The notes under the pieces: model-generated
Databases searched by the model: none
The model's input: only the letters and a program-made list of their open reading frames with translations
What the model was told of the DNA's origin: nothing
Made by a program: the position numbers and the translations under genes
In this document: piece by piece, positions 1 through 9,750 of the stretch
Layout of the letters: each line of letters opens with the position of its first letter
How positions within the stretch are numbered: the stretch's first letter is position 1
DNA from: Sandaracinobacteroides saxicola
Lineage (GTDB): Bacteria > Pseudomonadota > Alphaproteobacteria > Sphingomonadales > Sphingomonadaceae
Direction of reading: 5' to 3'
Assembly: GCF_014117445.1 (NCBI RefSeq)
Contig: NZ_CP059851.1
Span: forward strand, 2,542,001 to 2,606,000
DNA length: 64,000 nt

Positions 1-853
1 CGAACGCCACGGCTTTGGCGGCGATCACATGCATCAGCGGTCCGCCCTGCAATCCCGGAAACACCGCGCTGTTCAGCTTCTTGCCGATCTCCCCGTCATT
101 GCTCAGGATCATGCCGCCGCGCGGCCCCCGCAGCGTCTTGTGCGTCGTCGTCGTCACCACATGCGCATGCGGCAGTGGTGATGGATGCACGCCCGCCGCC
201 ACCAGCCCGGCGAAATGCGCCATGTCCACCAGCAGATACGCCCCGACCTTGTCGGCAATGGCGCGCATGCGGGCGAAATCGATATGCCGTGGATAGGCGC
301 TGCCACCGGCGATCAACAGCTTCGGCTGCACCGCGACCGCCTGGGCTTCCAGGGCGTCATAATCGATCAAATGCGTGTCGGCCTTCACGCCATATTGCAC
401 CGCGTTGAACCATTTGCCGCTCTGCGCCGCTTTCGCGCCGTGCGTCAGGTGGCCACCGGCGTCCAGGCTCATCCCCAGGATCGTCTCGCCCGGCTTCACC
501 AGCGCCAGCATCACCGCGCCATTGGCCTGCGCGCCCGAATGCGGCTGCACATTGGCCCAATCGCAATCGAACAGCGCCTTCGCCCGGTCGATGGCCAGCT
601 GCTCCACCTCATCGGACCAGTGACAACCCTGATAGTAGCGCTTGCCCGGATAGCCTTCTGCATATTTGTTGGTGAAGACCGACCCCTGCGCTTCCAGCAC
701 CGCCTTCGACACGATGTTTTCAGACGCGATCAGCTCGATCTGCTCCTGCTGCCGCAGCAGCTCACCGCGCACTGCCTTGAACACCGCCGGATCGGCCTCC
801 CCCAGCGTCTCGCTGAAAAATCCGTCCTCGATCATCTTCGGTCTGCTGCTCAT
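1..853 (-). CDS. glyA: Serine hydroxymethyltransferase, N-terminal part (cut by window edge)
   Basis: The reverse strand encodes about 284 residues starting [13 protein letters not shown] and running off the left edge, so the C-terminal third is missing. It has the SHMT signatures: the N-terminal [11 protein letters not shown] segment, the [13 protein letters not shown] block, and the PLP-binding region [15 protein letters not shown] with its Schiff-base lysine. The enzyme converts serine and tetrahydrofolate to glycine and methylene-tetrahydrofolate in the cytosol. rpiB ends 4 nt upstream on the same strand, so the two genes are probably co-transcribed. Confidence 0.96.
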   Translation of the reverse strand, partial: MSSRPKMIEDGFFSETLGEADPAVFKAVRGELLRQQEQIELIASENIVSKAVLEAQGSVFTNKYAEGYPGKRYYQGCHWSDEVEQLAIDRAKALFDCDWANVQPHSGAQANGAVMLALVKPGETILGMSLDAGGHLTHGAKAAQSGKWFNAVQYGVKADTHLIDYDALEAQAVAVQPKLLIAGGSAYPRHIDFARMRAIADKVGAYLLVDMAHFAGLVAAGVHPSPLPHAHVVTTTTHKTLRGPRGGMILSNDGEIGKKLNSAVFPGLQGGPLMHVIAAKAVAF

Positions 854-857
854 CTGC

Positions 858-1292
858 CTATCCCAACTTGCCCACGCGGGCGGCATGGCGCCCCCCGCCA
901 AAATCCGTTTCCAGGAAGGCGCGCAGGGCATCCCGCGCCACTTCCACACCCGTCACCCGCGCGCCAAAGGCGATGATGTTGGCATCATTGTGCTCGCGCG
1001 CCAGCCGCGCCCCCAGATGGTCGTGTACCAGCGCCGCCCGCGCGCCGCCCACCCGGTTCGCAGCAATCGAAATGCCGATGCCCGTCCCGCACACCAGCAC
1101 CCCGAAGCGCGCCGCGCCGCGGACCACCGTCTCGGCGACCGCCCGGCCGAAATCCGGGTAGTCCACCGATGTCACCGCATCCGCGGCCCCCAGGTCCCGC
1201 ACGTCATGTCCGGCCGAGCGCAAATCGTCCGCCAGCACCGCCTTCAGCGGATAGCCGGCATGGTCACTGGCGATGGCGATGGTGATCGGGAT
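858..1292 (-). CDS. rpiB: Ribose-5-phosphate isomerase B, no canonical start codon
   Basis: The frame encodes [17 protein letters not shown] at its N-terminus, then the RpiB signatures [16 protein letters not shown] and [14 protein letters not shown], and is full length for the family (about 144 residues). It interconverts ribose-5-phosphate and ribulose-5-phosphate. No ATG, GTG or TTG lies in frame between the upstream TGA and these essential N-terminal residues. The first standard start (GTG at 1238) would delete the substrate-binding SDHAG segment. I chose the ATC at 1292-1290 because an AGGGG Shine-Dalgarno sits 7 nt before it. A rare ATC start or a sequencing error are both possible. It is followed by glyA. 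Confidence 0.85.
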   Translation of the reverse strand: MPITIAIASDHAGYPLKAVLADDLRSAGHDVRDLGAADAVTSVDYPDFGRAVAETVVRGAARFGVLVCGTGIGISIAANRVGGARAALVHDHLGARLAREHNDANIIAFGARVTGVEVARDALRAFLETDFGGGRHAARVGKLG

Positions 1293-1387
1293 GGCGCTAC
1301 CCCTTGGGATTGACGCCCCGCCTATGCACCGGATGCGGGGTTTTCTTCAAGCTGTCATGCCGCCTTTTTCCTGCTACCACCCCGCCC

Positions 1388-1837
1388 ATGATGTCACGTT
1401 TCGCGCACGCCCTCGGCGTCCTCGGCCTCGCCCCCGCCTTCGCCGCGCTCGCCGGCTTCATCCTCGCCCCCGATCCCGAGGCGCGCGCCTGGGCCTGGCA
1501 GGCCGGCGCGCTTTACGCCGCGCTGATCTTCAGCTTTCTGGGCGGCAGCTGGTGGGGCTTTGCCGTCCGTGCCGAGCGCGCCATCGCGCCGATGCTCCTC
1601 ACCCTCGCCGTGCTCCCCACGCTGGCCGCGCTCGCGCTCGTCATGGTGATGTCGCCCTGGATGCTGATGCTGCTCGGCGGCCTCATCATCGCGATCCTCC
1701 CCATCGACCGCCTGTTCGAACGCACCCGCCTCGCGCCAGAAGGCTGGTTCGCCCTGCGCCTCCCCCTCAGCCTCGGCCTCGGCACCAGCACCATCGCCTT
1801 GGGTCTCGTCGCCAGTGGTGTTATAAGGGCAGTATGA
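1388..1837 (+). CDS. DUF3429-type inner-membrane protein
   Basis: About 149 residues with four to five hydrophobic helices (for example ALGVLGLAPAFAALAGF, LIFSFLGGSWWGFAV, MLMLLGGLIIAILPI). The GGSWWG motif and overall layout match the DUF3429 family of small membrane proteins of unknown function. Upstream in-frame starts exist, but 1388 (ATG ATG) places the first helix close to the N-terminus. The stop overlaps the start of the next gene (ATGA at 1834-1837), implying translational coupling. Confidence 0.75.
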   Translation: MMSRFAHALGVLGLAPAFAALAGFILAPDPEARAWAWQAGALYAALIFSFLGGSWWGFAVRAERAIAPMLLTLAVLPTLAALALVMVMSPWMLMLLGGLIIAILPIDRLFERTRLAPEGWFALRLPLSLGLGTSTIALGLVASGVIRAV

Positions 1838-2391
1838 ATGTCCACGTCCCCTTGTCCGTTCGCCCGCCCGCCGCGCGCTTCACTGCCACGGACTATCTGC
1901 GCATGCTCGATGCCGGCGCCTTCGAAGACATGAAGGTCGAACTGATCGACGGAGAATTGTGGAAAATGTCACCCGCCCATTCCTTGCATGGCCGCAGGCA
2001 CATGCAGGTTGCCGGAGAACTCTACCGGTGCCTCACGGGAACGACGATGGAGGCCATGCTCGACATCGCAACCATTCTCGCCGACCAAACCGTGTGCGGC
2101 CCCGATATTGGCGTCTTCACATCTGAGGCGGCTCGCACAGGCCCGCAAACGGCCGAACATCTGCTCCTCGCCGTTGAGATTTCCGATTCCACGCTCGATC
2201 AAGACCTTGATCTCAAAGCCCCGCTCTACGCTGCGGCCCAGGTACCCATCCTCTGGGTGGTCGATGTCCGCGCCGAAATCACCCATGTCATGACCGACCC
2301 GGACGGCCACGGCTATCGCACCCGCCGCACCATCCCTTTCGCGCAGGCGCTCCCCGTCCCCGGCACGGAGAAGAGCATCACCCTCGCCTAA
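1834..2391 (+). CDS. Uma2 family (DUF820) putative endonuclease
   Basis: A 185-residue protein with the PD-(D/E)XK-like Uma2 layout: [30 protein letters not shown] (acidic residue after the first beta strand), CGPDIGVF (the PD), [11 protein letters not shown] (the E-x-S) and [17 protein letters not shown]. The family is annotated as putative restriction-like endonucleases; the true function is unknown. It overlaps the preceding DUF3429 gene by 4 nt and converges with hemA, overlapping its last 4 nt. Confidence 0.85.
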   Translation: MNVHVPLSVRPPAARFTATDYLRMLDAGAFEDMKVELIDGELWKMSPAHSLHGRRHMQVAGELYRCLTGTTMEAMLDIATILADQTVCGPDIGVFTSEAARTGPQTAEHLLLAVEISDSTLDQDLDLKAPLYAAAQVPILWVVDVRAEITHVMTDPDGHGYRTRRTIPFAQALPVPGTEKSITLA

Positions 2392-3605
2392 GCGGCCGCG
2401 CGCAGCTCGTCCCGCCCCCAGATCTCGACCAGCGCCGCCACCAGTTCGCGCATCATCGTCTCGTCGTGCGCCGGGCCCGGCGTGAAGCGCAGCCGTTCGG
2501 TGCCCCGCGGCACGGTTGGATAGTTGATCGGCTGCACATAGACGCCATATTCCGCCAGCAGGATGTCGCTCACCCGCTTGGCGCGCATCGGGCACCCCAC
2601 CATCAGCGGCACGATATGGCTTTCGCTCGCCATCACCGGCAGGCCGGCGTCCGCCATCAGCGTCTTCAGCAGCGCCGCCGCCGCCTGCTGCGCGTCGCGT
2701 TCCTCGCTCGATGCCTTCAGATGCCGCACGCTCGCCAGCACGCCCGCCACCAGCACCGGGGACAGGCTGGTGGTGAAGATGAACCCCGGCGCATAGCTGC
2801 GGATGCAGTCCACGATGGCGCGGTCGGCCGCGATATAGCCGCCCATCACGCCGAACGCCTTGCCCAGCGTCCCCTCGATGATGGTCACCCGCCCGGCCAC
2901 CGCGTCGCGCTCGGAAATCCCGCCGCCGCGTGGCCCATACATGCCCACCGCATGGACCTCGTCCAGGTAGGTCAGCGCATGATATCTGTTGGCCAGGTCG
3001 CAGATCGCGGCGATCGGCGCGATGTCGCCGTCCATCGAATAGACGCTCTCGAACGCGATCAGTTTCGGCGCCGCCGGATCCTCCGCCGCCAGCAGTTCCT
3101 CCAGATGGGCGAGGTCATTGTGCCGCCACACCCGCTTTTCGCAGCCGGCGTTGCGGATGCCGGCGATCATGCTGGCATGGTTCAGCTCGTCGGAAAAGAT
3201 CACGCACCCCGGCAGCAGCTTGCCCAATGTGGAAAGCGTCGCCTCGTTGGAGACATAGCCGCTGGTGAACAGCAGCGCCGCTTCCTTGCCGTGCAGGTCG
3301 GCCAGCTCATGCTCCAGGTCGATATGATAATGGGTGTTGCCGCCGATGTTGCGCGTGCCGCCGCTGCCGGCGCCCACGTCGTGGAGCGCTTCCTCCATCG
3401 CCGCGATCACCTTGGGATGCTGCCCCATCGCCAGATAGTCGTTGCTGCACCACACCGTGATCGGCTTCGGCCCATTGTGGCCGGCAAAGCAGCGCGCGTT
3501 CGGATAGCTGCCGCGGTTGCGCAGGATATCGATGAAGACGCGGTAGCGCCCCTCCTCGTGCAGCCGCTCGATGGCGCCTGCGAACACCCGTCCGTAATCG
3601 ATCAC
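2388..3605 (-). CDS. hemA: 5-aminolevulinate synthase
   Basis: A 405-residue pyridoxal-phosphate enzyme of the alpha-oxoamine synthase family that condenses glycine and succinyl-CoA to 5-aminolevulinate, the first step of haem synthesis by the C4 route typical of alphaproteobacteria. Motifs include [43 protein letters not shown] and the PLP-lysine segment [13 protein letters not shown] near residue 245. The reading frame extends to 3680, but the GTG at 3605 has an AAGAGG ribosome-binding site 5 nt upstream and gives the family length and the expected DYGRVF start. It is divergent from queC. Confidence 0.96.
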   Translation of the reverse strand: MIDYGRVFAGAIERLHEEGRYRVFIDILRNRGSYPNARCFAGHNGPKPITVWCSNDYLAMGQHPKVIAAMEEALHDVGAGSGGTRNIGGNTHYHIDLEHELADLHGKEAALLFTSGYVSNEATLSTLGKLLPGCVIFSDELNHASMIAGIRNAGCEKRVWRHNDLAHLEELLAAEDPAAPKLIAFESVYSMDGDIAPIAAICDLANRYHALTYLDEVHAVGMYGPRGGGISERDAVAGRVTIIEGTLGKAFGVMGGYIAADRAIVDCIRSYAPGFIFTTSLSPVLVAGVLASVRHLKASSEERDAQQAAAALLKTLMADAGLPVMASESHIVPLMVGCPMRAKRVSDILLAEYGVYVQPINYPTVPRGTERLRFTPGPAHDETMMRELVAALVEIWGRDELRAAA

Positions 3606-3700
3606 GCGCGCCTCTTGCGAAAAATGCTGGCGGGCGCATAGCCATTTTTGGCGCGCTCGAAAAGATGGCTTCCCCACCACCGTGCCGCTATGTCGCGCCG

Positions 3701-4411
3701 ATGACCGGAACCGCCACGAAAACTGCTGTCGTCCTTCTCTCCGGCGGCCTCGATTCCGCCACCTGCCTCGCCCTCGCCGCGCAAGAGGGCTGGCGCATCC
3801 TGGCGCTGACCATCGATTACAACCAGCGCCACCGCATCGAGCTCGACGCCGCCCGCCGCCTCGCCGCGCACTATGCCGTCGCCCGTCACATCGTCCTGCC
3901 GCTTGACCTGCGCGGCTTCGGCGGCAGCGCGCTGACCGACGACATCGCCGTCCCCAAGACTGGCGTCGAACCCGGCATCCCCGTCACCTATGTCCCCGCG
4001 CGCAACACCATCTTCCTCTCGGTCGCGCTCGGCTGGGCGGAGGCCGCGGGCGCCCACGACCTGTTCATCGGCGTCAACGCGCTCGACTACAGCGGCTATC
4101 CCGATTGCCGCCCCGAATTCATCGCCGCCTTCGAAGCCATGGCCAACACCGCCACCAGGGCCGGGGTCGAAGGCACCCCCTTCAAGGTCCACACGCCCCT
4201 GCTTGCCATGACCAAGGCCGACATCGTCCGCGCCGCGCATGGCGCCGGCCTCGACCCGGCGCTGACCTGGAGCTGCTACGACCCGACCCCGGACGGCAAA
4301 CATTGCGGCCAGTGCGACAGCTGCCGCCTCCGCCAGAAAGGGTTCGTGGAAGCCCAACTTCCCGACCCGACACGGTACGCATGGTCAGCAACACCGTCAT
4401 CGCGCAGCTAA
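3701..4411 (+). CDS. queC: 7-cyano-7-deazaguanine synthase
   Basis: About 236 residues. The N-type ATP pyrophosphatase loop [17 protein letters not shown] near the N-terminus and four zinc-ligand cysteines in [20 protein letters not shown] near the C-terminus identify QueC. It makes preQ0 from 7-carboxy-7-deazaguanine in queuosine synthesis. The ATG at 3665 is also in frame; 3701 starts directly before the conserved core. The protein carries about ten residues past the usual DPTRYA end, reading towards the repeat at 4418. Confidence 0.94.
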   Translation: MTGTATKTAVVLLSGGLDSATCLALAAQEGWRILALTIDYNQRHRIELDAARRLAAHYAVARHIVLPLDLRGFGGSALTDDIAVPKTGVEPGIPVTYVPARNTIFLSVALGWAEAAGAHDLFIGVNALDYSGYPDCRPEFIAAFEAMANTATRAGVEGTPFKVHTPLLAMTKADIVRAAHGAGLDPALTWSCYDPTPDGKHCGQCDSCRLRQKGFVEAQLPDPTRYAWSATPSSRS

Positions 4412-4417
4412 CCCAGG

Positions 4418-4490
4418 CTCCTCCCCCGCCTGCGGAGGAGGTGTCACCAGCCAGGGGCTGGTGACGGAGGGGCCTGAACCGGCCCGCCCC
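4418..4490. repeat. Twin-hairpin intergenic repeat, copy 1 (REP-like)
   Basis: Two adjacent hairpins: CTCCTCC...GGAGGAG (4419-4440), then GTCACCAGCC...GGCTGGTGAC (about 4443-4464), followed by GGAGGGGCC. The same architecture with a different second stem recurs at 53304-53370. It lies between queC and the sugar dehydrogenase and probably affects the 3' end of the queC transcript. Confidence 0.75.
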
Positions 4491-4601
4491 CAACCGCTCC
4501 ACCGCCCATTCCCACCTCCCCGCCGCACAACCGCCGCCGGCGTCTTTCCCCGTTCACAAAATCCCCACACCCTGCCTCCGGGTCAAAAAAAGGAGCGCGA
4601 A

Positions 4602-5897
4602 ATGCGTATCTTGTCGGTCGCAATGCCACTTTCCGCCGCCATCCTCGCCGCCACGCCCGCCACAGCCGCCATCAGCGTTAGCAGCTTCAGCAGCGGTTTT
4701 TCGCAGCCCGTCTTCCTTACCGGCCGCGCCAACGACCTGTTCGTGGTGCAGCAGGGCGGCGTGATCGAGCGCGTCAACCGCAGCACCCGCGCCCGCACGC
4801 CCTTCTTCACGGTGCCCAACATCGAAAGCGGCGGCGAAAAGGGCCTGCTCGGTTTCGCCTTCGATCCGAAATATGGCGTCAATGGCCGCATCTACGTCAA
4901 TGTCACCACCCGCGTGAACGGCCAGCTCTTCACCGAAATCCGTCGCTACACGATCCCGTCGCTCCGCGTCGCGCCGGCGGACCCGCAGGTCATCCTGCGC
5001 ATCGCCCAGCCGTTCGACAACCATAATGGCGGCTGGATCGACTTCGCGCGTGACGGCAGATCGCTGCTGATCGCCACCGGCGACGGCGGCTCCGGCAACG
5101 ACCCGCAGAACAATGCCCAGAACAGGAATTCGCTGCTCGGCAAGGTCCTGCGCATCGACGTCAGCCGCGACGGTTTTCCCGCCGATCCCGACCGCAACTA
5201 TGCCATTCCCGCCGACAACCCGTTCGGCAACGAAGTCTATGCCTATGGCCTGCGCAACCCCTGGCGCGGCAGCATCGACCGCACCACCGGCGACATCTTC
5301 GTCGGCGACGTCGGCCAGGGCGCCTATGAGGAGATCAACCGCCTGGTCGCCGGCAGCAGCGGCCAGAATTTCGGCTGGCGCCCGCTCGAAGGGCCGATCC
5401 CCACCCCCGGCATCGGCGATCCCATCCCCGCCGGCACCACCGCGCCGATCTTCAGCTACGACCACAGCATCGGCCGCTCGGTCACCGGCGGCTATGTCTT
5501 CCGCGGCACCCGAAATGCCGACCTTTTCGGCCGCTACATCTTTGGCGACTTCATCACCGGCAAGCTCTGGTCGATAAGCCCCACCGGCAGCGACCTGCAG
5601 GACCTCACCAGCGCGCTCGCTCCCTTCGGCAGCGTCAACATCGCCTCGTTCGGGGAAGACGCCAACCGCAACCTCTACATCCTCGGCTATGACGGCCGCA
5701 TCCTGCGCTTCAACAACAGCCTTTCCTCGGCCCGGACCGCGCAAAGCAGCATCGCCGCCTTCAACAGTGCGGTCCCCGAACCCACCAGCTGGGCCTTGAT
5801 GCTCACCGGCTTCGGCCTCATCGGACTCGCCCTTCGCCGGCGACCCGCCGACACGCCTGCCCAAAAATCAGGCGAAAACCGCCAACCCCCCGATTGA
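4602..5897 (+). CDS. PQQ-dependent sugar dehydrogenase-like beta-propeller with PEP-CTERM anchor
   Basis: 431 residues. A Sec signal peptide (about residues 1-24, ending ATPATA) is followed by a soluble-glucose-dehydrogenase-type beta-propeller, with GEKGLLGFAFDPKY, IATGDGGSGNDPQN, SLLGKVLRIDV and YAYGLRNPWRGSID. The C-terminus has VPEPTSWALMLTGFG, a hydrophobic stretch and RRR, i.e. a PEP-CTERM sorting signal for exosortase processing. The start at 4602 follows an AGGAGCG ribosome-binding site. The substrate is unknown. No exosortase gene is in the window. Confidence 0.88.
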   Translation: MRILSVAMPLSAAILAATPATAAISVSSFSSGFSQPVFLTGRANDLFVVQQGGVIERVNRSTRARTPFFTVPNIESGGEKGLLGFAFDPKYGVNGRIYVNVTTRVNGQLFTEIRRYTIPSLRVAPADPQVILRIAQPFDNHNGGWIDFARDGRSLLIATGDGGSGNDPQNNAQNRNSLLGKVLRIDVSRDGFPADPDRNYAIPADNPFGNEVYAYGLRNPWRGSIDRTTGDIFVGDVGQGAYEEINRLVAGSSGQNFGWRPLEGPIPTPGIGDPIPAGTTAPIFSYDHSIGRSVTGGYVFRGTRNADLFGRYIFGDFITGKLWSISPTGSDLQDLTSALAPFGSVNIASFGEDANRNLYILGYDGRILRFNNSLSSARTAQSSIAAFNSAVPEPTSWALMLTGFGLIGLALRRRPADTPAQKSGENRQPPD

Positions 5898-5947
5898 GGC
5901 TGACACTTTCTTCGCGGGACCTTCCGGGACCATCCAGCCGCCTGCCG

Positions 5948-6781
5948 TCAATCGCGCAGCAGCTCATTGATCCCGGTCTTCGCCCGCGTCTGCGCGTCCA
6001 CCCGCTTCACGATCACCGCGCAGGCCAGGCTCGGCCCCGGCGAGCCGTCGGGCAGTGCCTTCCCCGGCAGGCTGCCCGGCACCACCACGGCATAGGCCGG
6101 CACCCGGCCCATGAACACCTCACCGGTCGCCCGGTCGATGATCTTGGTGCTCGCCCCCAGGAACACGCCCATCGAGATCACCGCGCCCTGCTCCACGATC
6201 ACCCCTTCGGCCACCTCGCTGCGCGCGCCGATGAAGGCATCATCCTCGATGATCACCGGCCCGGCCTGCAACGGCTCCAGCACGCCGCCGATGCCGGTGC
6301 CGCCGCTGATGTGCACATTGGCGCCGATCTGCGCGCAGCTGCCCACCGTCGCCCAGGTGTCGATCATGCTGTTTTCGCCCACCCGCGCACCGATGTTGAC
6401 GAAGCTGGGCATCAGCACCGCGCCCGGCGCGACATAGGCGCCGCGCCGCACGATGCTGCCCGGCACCGCGCGGAAACCCGCGGCGGCGAACACCGCCGGC
6501 CCCCAGCCATGGAATTTGCTGCCCACCTTGTCCCACCAGTGGCCGTCGTCCGGCCCGCCATGGATCGGCCGGTTCGGGTTCAGCCGAAAGCTCAGCAGCA
6601 CCGCCTTCTTCAGCCACTGGTTCACCTGCCACGAACCGTCGCGCTTTTCCGCGACGCGCAGGGTTCCGCCGTCCAGCCCGGCGATCGCCGCCTCCACCGC
6701 GTCGCGCACCTCGCCCTGCGTCCCGCTGCCGATGTCCCCGCGCGCCTCCCAGGCGGCGTCGATGATGCGCTCGATGCTCAT
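5948..6781 (-). CDS. dapD: 2,3,4,5-tetrahydropyridine-2,6-dicarboxylate N-succinyltransferase
   Basis: 277 residues with a left-handed parallel beta-helix of hexapeptide repeats ([36 protein letters not shown]) and the DapD signatures FRLNPNRPI and [14 protein letters not shown]. It performs the succinylation step of lysine/meso-diaminopimelate synthesis. The start at 6781 (MSIERIID) overlaps the stop of the upstream HAD phosphatase by 4 nt (ATGA), so the two genes are translationally coupled. Confidence 0.96.
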   Translation of the reverse strand: MSIERIIDAAWEARGDIGSGTQGEVRDAVEAAIAGLDGGTLRVAEKRDGSWQVNQWLKKAVLLSFRLNPNRPIHGGPDDGHWWDKVGSKFHGWGPAVFAAAGFRAVPGSIVRRGAYVAPGAVLMPSFVNIGARVGENSMIDTWATVGSCAQIGANVHISGGTGIGGVLEPLQAGPVIIEDDAFIGARSEVAEGVIVEQGAVISMGVFLGASTKIIDRATGEVFMGRVPAYAVVVPGSLPGKALPDGSPGPSLACAVIVKRVDAQTRAKTGINELLRD

Positions 6782-7440
6782 GCGGTGATCGCCTCCAGCC
6801 ATTCGGCAAAATCATGGGTTTCCTGGTCGATGAAGTCCGGGTGCGCGCCATGTCCGCCGCGTTCCGAGCCATTGTTGACCCACAGCGTCGCCATCCCCAG
6901 CGCCTTCGCCGGCTTCAGATTGTGCGCCATGTCCTCGGCAAAGAAGGCTTTCGCCGGATCGAAATCCAGCGCCGCCACCAGCTTTTCATAGGCAAGCGGA
7001 TCGGGTTTCGGCCGATATTCCATGGCATGAATGTCGAACACGCCGTCGAACGCCGCCCCGATGCCCAGCGCCCCCAGCACCCTCGCCGCATAGTCGGCAT
7101 CGCCGTTGGTGAAGACATATTTCCGCCCCGGCAACCGCGCCAGCCCCGCCACCACGCGCGGATCCGGCGACAGCACGGAAAAGTCCAGGTCGTGCACCTT
7201 CGCCAGGAAATCCGCCGGCGCCACGCCATGATCGTTCATCAGCCCGCGCAGCGTCGTGCCATGCTCGTGGAAATAGCGTTTCTGCACCACCCGCGCCGCC
7301 GCGCGGTCCAGCCCCAGCAGCTCGGCGACATAGGCCTCCATCCGCACGTCGATTTGCGCGAACAGGTTGGCACGCGGATGGTAAAGCGTATTATCCATGT
7401 CGAACAACCAGGTTTCGACATGCGCAAAGGGGGGTTTCAT
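6778..7440 (-). CDS. HAD-family pyrimidine 5'-nucleotidase-like phosphatase
   Basis: 220 residues. HAD motif I is [12 protein letters not shown] with the nucleophile and acid/base aspartates, motif II is VFTNGD, and the motif III/IV region is [10 protein letters not shown] plus FFAEDMAHN. The MDNTLY form and the family of Sdt1/PyrN-like proteins suggest a pyrimidine or nucleotide 5'-monophosphatase. It lies directly upstream of dapD with overlapping stop and start; this pairing is common in alphaproteobacteria. It is divergent from the subtilase gene, starting 2 nt apart. Confidence 0.88.
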   Translation of the reverse strand: MKPPFAHVETWLFDMDNTLYHPRANLFAQIDVRMEAYVAELLGLDRAAARVVQKRYFHEHGTTLRGLMNDHGVAPADFLAKVHDLDFSVLSPDPRVVAGLARLPGRKYVFTNGDADYAARVLGALGIGAAFDGVFDIHAMEYRPKPDPLAYEKLVAALDFDPAKAFFAEDMAHNLKPAKALGMATLWVNNGSERGGHGAHPDFIDQETHDFAEWLEAITA

Positions 7441-7442
7441 CG

Positions 7443-9674
7443 ATGCGCGGCATAACGGACACCCGGCGGCTTGGCCAGCCCATGCTGCTGCTGGGCGCGC
7501 TGCTGCTGTCGGCCTGCGGTGGCGGCGGTGCCGGCCTGATCACCGGCGCCGCGCCGCCCGCGCCCACGCCGGTGCCCGTGCCGCCGCCGACACCGGGCAA
7601 TTATGACAGCGCCGAATATCGCCGCAGCAATGCCGCCATCAGCGCGCAGGTGCTCGGCGTGTGGAACAGCGGCTGGACCGGCGCCGGCGTCACCATCGCC
7701 GACATCGACAGCGGCGTGAACAACAACAGCCCGGAGTTCGCCGGCCGCCTCCACCCCGCCAGCCGCGACGTCACCGGCGCCGGCCGCGCCATCACCGACG
7801 AGAGCGGCCATGGCACCTCGGTCGCCGCGGTGATGGTGGCGGCGCGCAACGACAGCAACATCCAGGGCGTGGCCCCGGGCGCCACGCTGCTTGCCCTGCG
7901 CGCCGACCGCGCCGGCGGCTGCACGGCGGACGGCTGTTCCTATACCGACACCGCGATCTCGGCCGGGATCGACGCCGCCGTCGCCGCCGGCGCCCGGGTC
8001 ATCAACCTGTCGCTCGGCGGCTCCGGTGGCAACAGCCAGTTGCGCGGCGCCTTCCAGCGCGCCGCCGCCGCCGGCGTGGTGTTGGTGGTGGCCGCCGGCA
8101 ACGACGGCCTGGGGGTGATCGACGACCTGCCGGCGGCGGCGCTCGCCAGCGCGGGCGGCGCCAACGTCATCGTCGTCGGCGCCACGGACGGCGGCGGCGC
8201 CATCACCGATTTCTCCAATCGCGCCGGCCCCGCCGCCGCCAATTTCATCACCGCGCTCGGCAGCCGCGTGCGCAGCTTCGACGAACAGGGCGTCGGCTAT
8301 CTCTATTCCGGCACCAGCTACAGCGCGCCCGCGGTCAGCGCCGCGGCGGCCCTGCTGGCGGAGGCCTATCCCTCGCTGACCGGTGCGCAGATCGTCTCGC
8401 TCCTGCTGCGCACCGCGGACGACGCCGGCGTGCCCGGCACCGATGGCGTCTATGGCCGTGGCCGGTTGAACATCGCCGCCGCCTTTGCGCCCGCGGGCGG
8501 CACCAGCCTCGCCGGCAGCGCCATCCCCGTGGCGATGACGGCCAGCGGCAGCCTGGGCAGCGCGCTGGGCGACGGCCTGTCGCTCGGCGGCGGGCTGGCG
8601 GCGGTGCCGGTGGTCGATGGCTATGGCCGCGCCTATGCGCTGAACCTCGGCGCCTCGCTGCGCCCCGCGGGCGTCGGCCGGCTGGCGGGCGCGCTGCTGG
8701 CGCCGGAAAGCGACCTCGCCGGCACCGAGCTGCTGCGGTCGACCGCTTTCCGCGACCTCTCCGCCGGTGTCGCCATCATCACGCGCCACGCCGGCGGCGA
8801 CCCCGCGCTCGGGCTGGCGCAGGCCGGCTTCGATGCCCATGCCGCGCGCCGCCCCGATGCCAGCCTGCTGCACCTGTCGATGGGCGGCACGCGGCTGGTG
8901 GCGGCGCAGGGCTTTGCCGCGGGCGCCTTCCTGCCAGGTGGCAGCGCGCGGGCGATGCTGGCCAGCGACGATGGCCTGGCGGACGGCCGCGGCGCCGGCG
9001 CGCCGCTGTCGGCCTTCGTGCTCAGCCAGCAGCAGGGCGCCTGGACCTGGGCCGTGGCGGCGCACCGCTCGCGCGCGCAACTCACCCCGATGCTCGGCCT
9101 GCGTGCGCTGGCGGACACGCGCCTGCTGACGCTCGGCGCCGCGCGCGCGGTCGGATCGGCAAGTCTCGCGCTGCACCTGTCGCAGGGCAGCGAAGATGGT
9201 GCGCTGCTCGGCACCCGGCTGAACCCCGCCTTCGGCCTGGCCGGGGCGCGCAGCCTTGCTGCCGGTGCCGCGTTCACCCTGCCGGTCGGGCCGGTGCAGC
9301 TGCGGCTGGCGGGGCGGCAGGCGCGGGTGACGCCACAGCTGACGCCCGGGCTGCTGGCGGCCGGCGGGGCGATCCGGGCACGGTCCTGGTCAGCGGAGGT
9401 CAGCGGCGACACCCGCTGGGGCAGCCTGACGCTGCGCCTTGCGCAACCGCTGCGGGTCGAATCGGGCAGCCTCCGGTTGGATGTGCCCGGGGAGGGTGCG
9501 CGGATGTTGCTCCTCGCCCCGCACGGACGCGAGCGCGCGCTGGAACTGGGGTGGAGCGGAACGGCGGGCGCCTGGCGGGCCGACCTCAACCTTTTCAACC
9601 GCTTCCAGCCGGGGCATCAGACCGCCCAACCGGCTGACAGGGGGGGCGCGCTGCGCATCAGCCGGGGTTTCTGA
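7443..9674 (+). CDS. S8 (subtilisin) family serine peptidase, predicted lipoprotein
   Basis: 743 residues. The N-terminus has a lipobox, LLLSAC, with the acylated cysteine at about 25, followed by a Pro-rich linker. The subtilase domain spans about residues 65-350 with catalytic Asp89 (ADIDSGV), His123 (ESGHGTS), oxyanion Asn220 (AAGND) and Ser292 (SGTSYSAP). The remaining ~390 residues are Ala/Gly/Leu-rich with alternating patterns and end ALRISRGF. This resembles an outer-membrane beta-barrel or autotransporter-like domain, but I could not confirm it. Probably cell-surface attached; the substrate is unknown. Confidence 0.85.
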   Translation: MRGITDTRRLGQPMLLLGALLLSACGGGGAGLITGAAPPAPTPVPVPPPTPGNYDSAEYRRSNAAISAQVLGVWNSGWTGAGVTIADIDSGVNNNSPEFAGRLHPASRDVTGAGRAITDESGHGTSVAAVMVAARNDSNIQGVAPGATLLALRADRAGGCTADGCSYTDTAISAGIDAAVAAGARVINLSLGGSGGNSQLRGAFQRAAAAGVVLVVAAGNDGLGVIDDLPAAALASAGGANVIVVGATDGGGAITDFSNRAGPAAANFITALGSRVRSFDEQGVGYLYSGTSYSAPAVSAAAALLAEAYPSLTGAQIVSLLLRTADDAGVPGTDGVYGRGRLNIAAAFAPAGGTSLAGSAIPVAMTASGSLGSALGDGLSLGGGLAAVPVVDGYGRAYALNLGASLRPAGVGRLAGALLAPESDLAGTELLRSTAFRDLSAGVAIITRHAGGDPALGLAQAGFDAHAARRPDASLLHLSMGGTRLVAAQGFAAGAFLPGGSARAMLASDDGLADGRGAGAPLSAFVLSQQQGAWTWAVAAHRSRAQLTPMLGLRALADTRLLTLGAARAVGSASLALHLSQGSEDGALLGTRLNPAFGLAGARSLAAGAAFTLPVGPVQLRLAGRQARVTPQLTPGLLAAGGAIRARSWSAEVSGDTRWGSLTLRLAQPLRVESGSLRLDVPGEGARMLLLAPHGRERALELGWSGTAGAWRADLNLFNRFQPGHQTAQPADRGGALRISRGF

Positions 9675-9750
9675 CCCGTCCGTCGAACCATGCACGTTAT
9701 CCACAGTGCCACGCCCTTGCCGTCGCGCCGCGCATTGGCGAGAGGGGGGC

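Noticed and set aside
7661-9637. 658-codon and 579-codon frames overlapping the subtilase gene
   Set aside because: Arg/Pro- or Gly/Ala/Arg-rich shadow translations of the S8 peptidase, which has an intact catalytic triad and lipobox.
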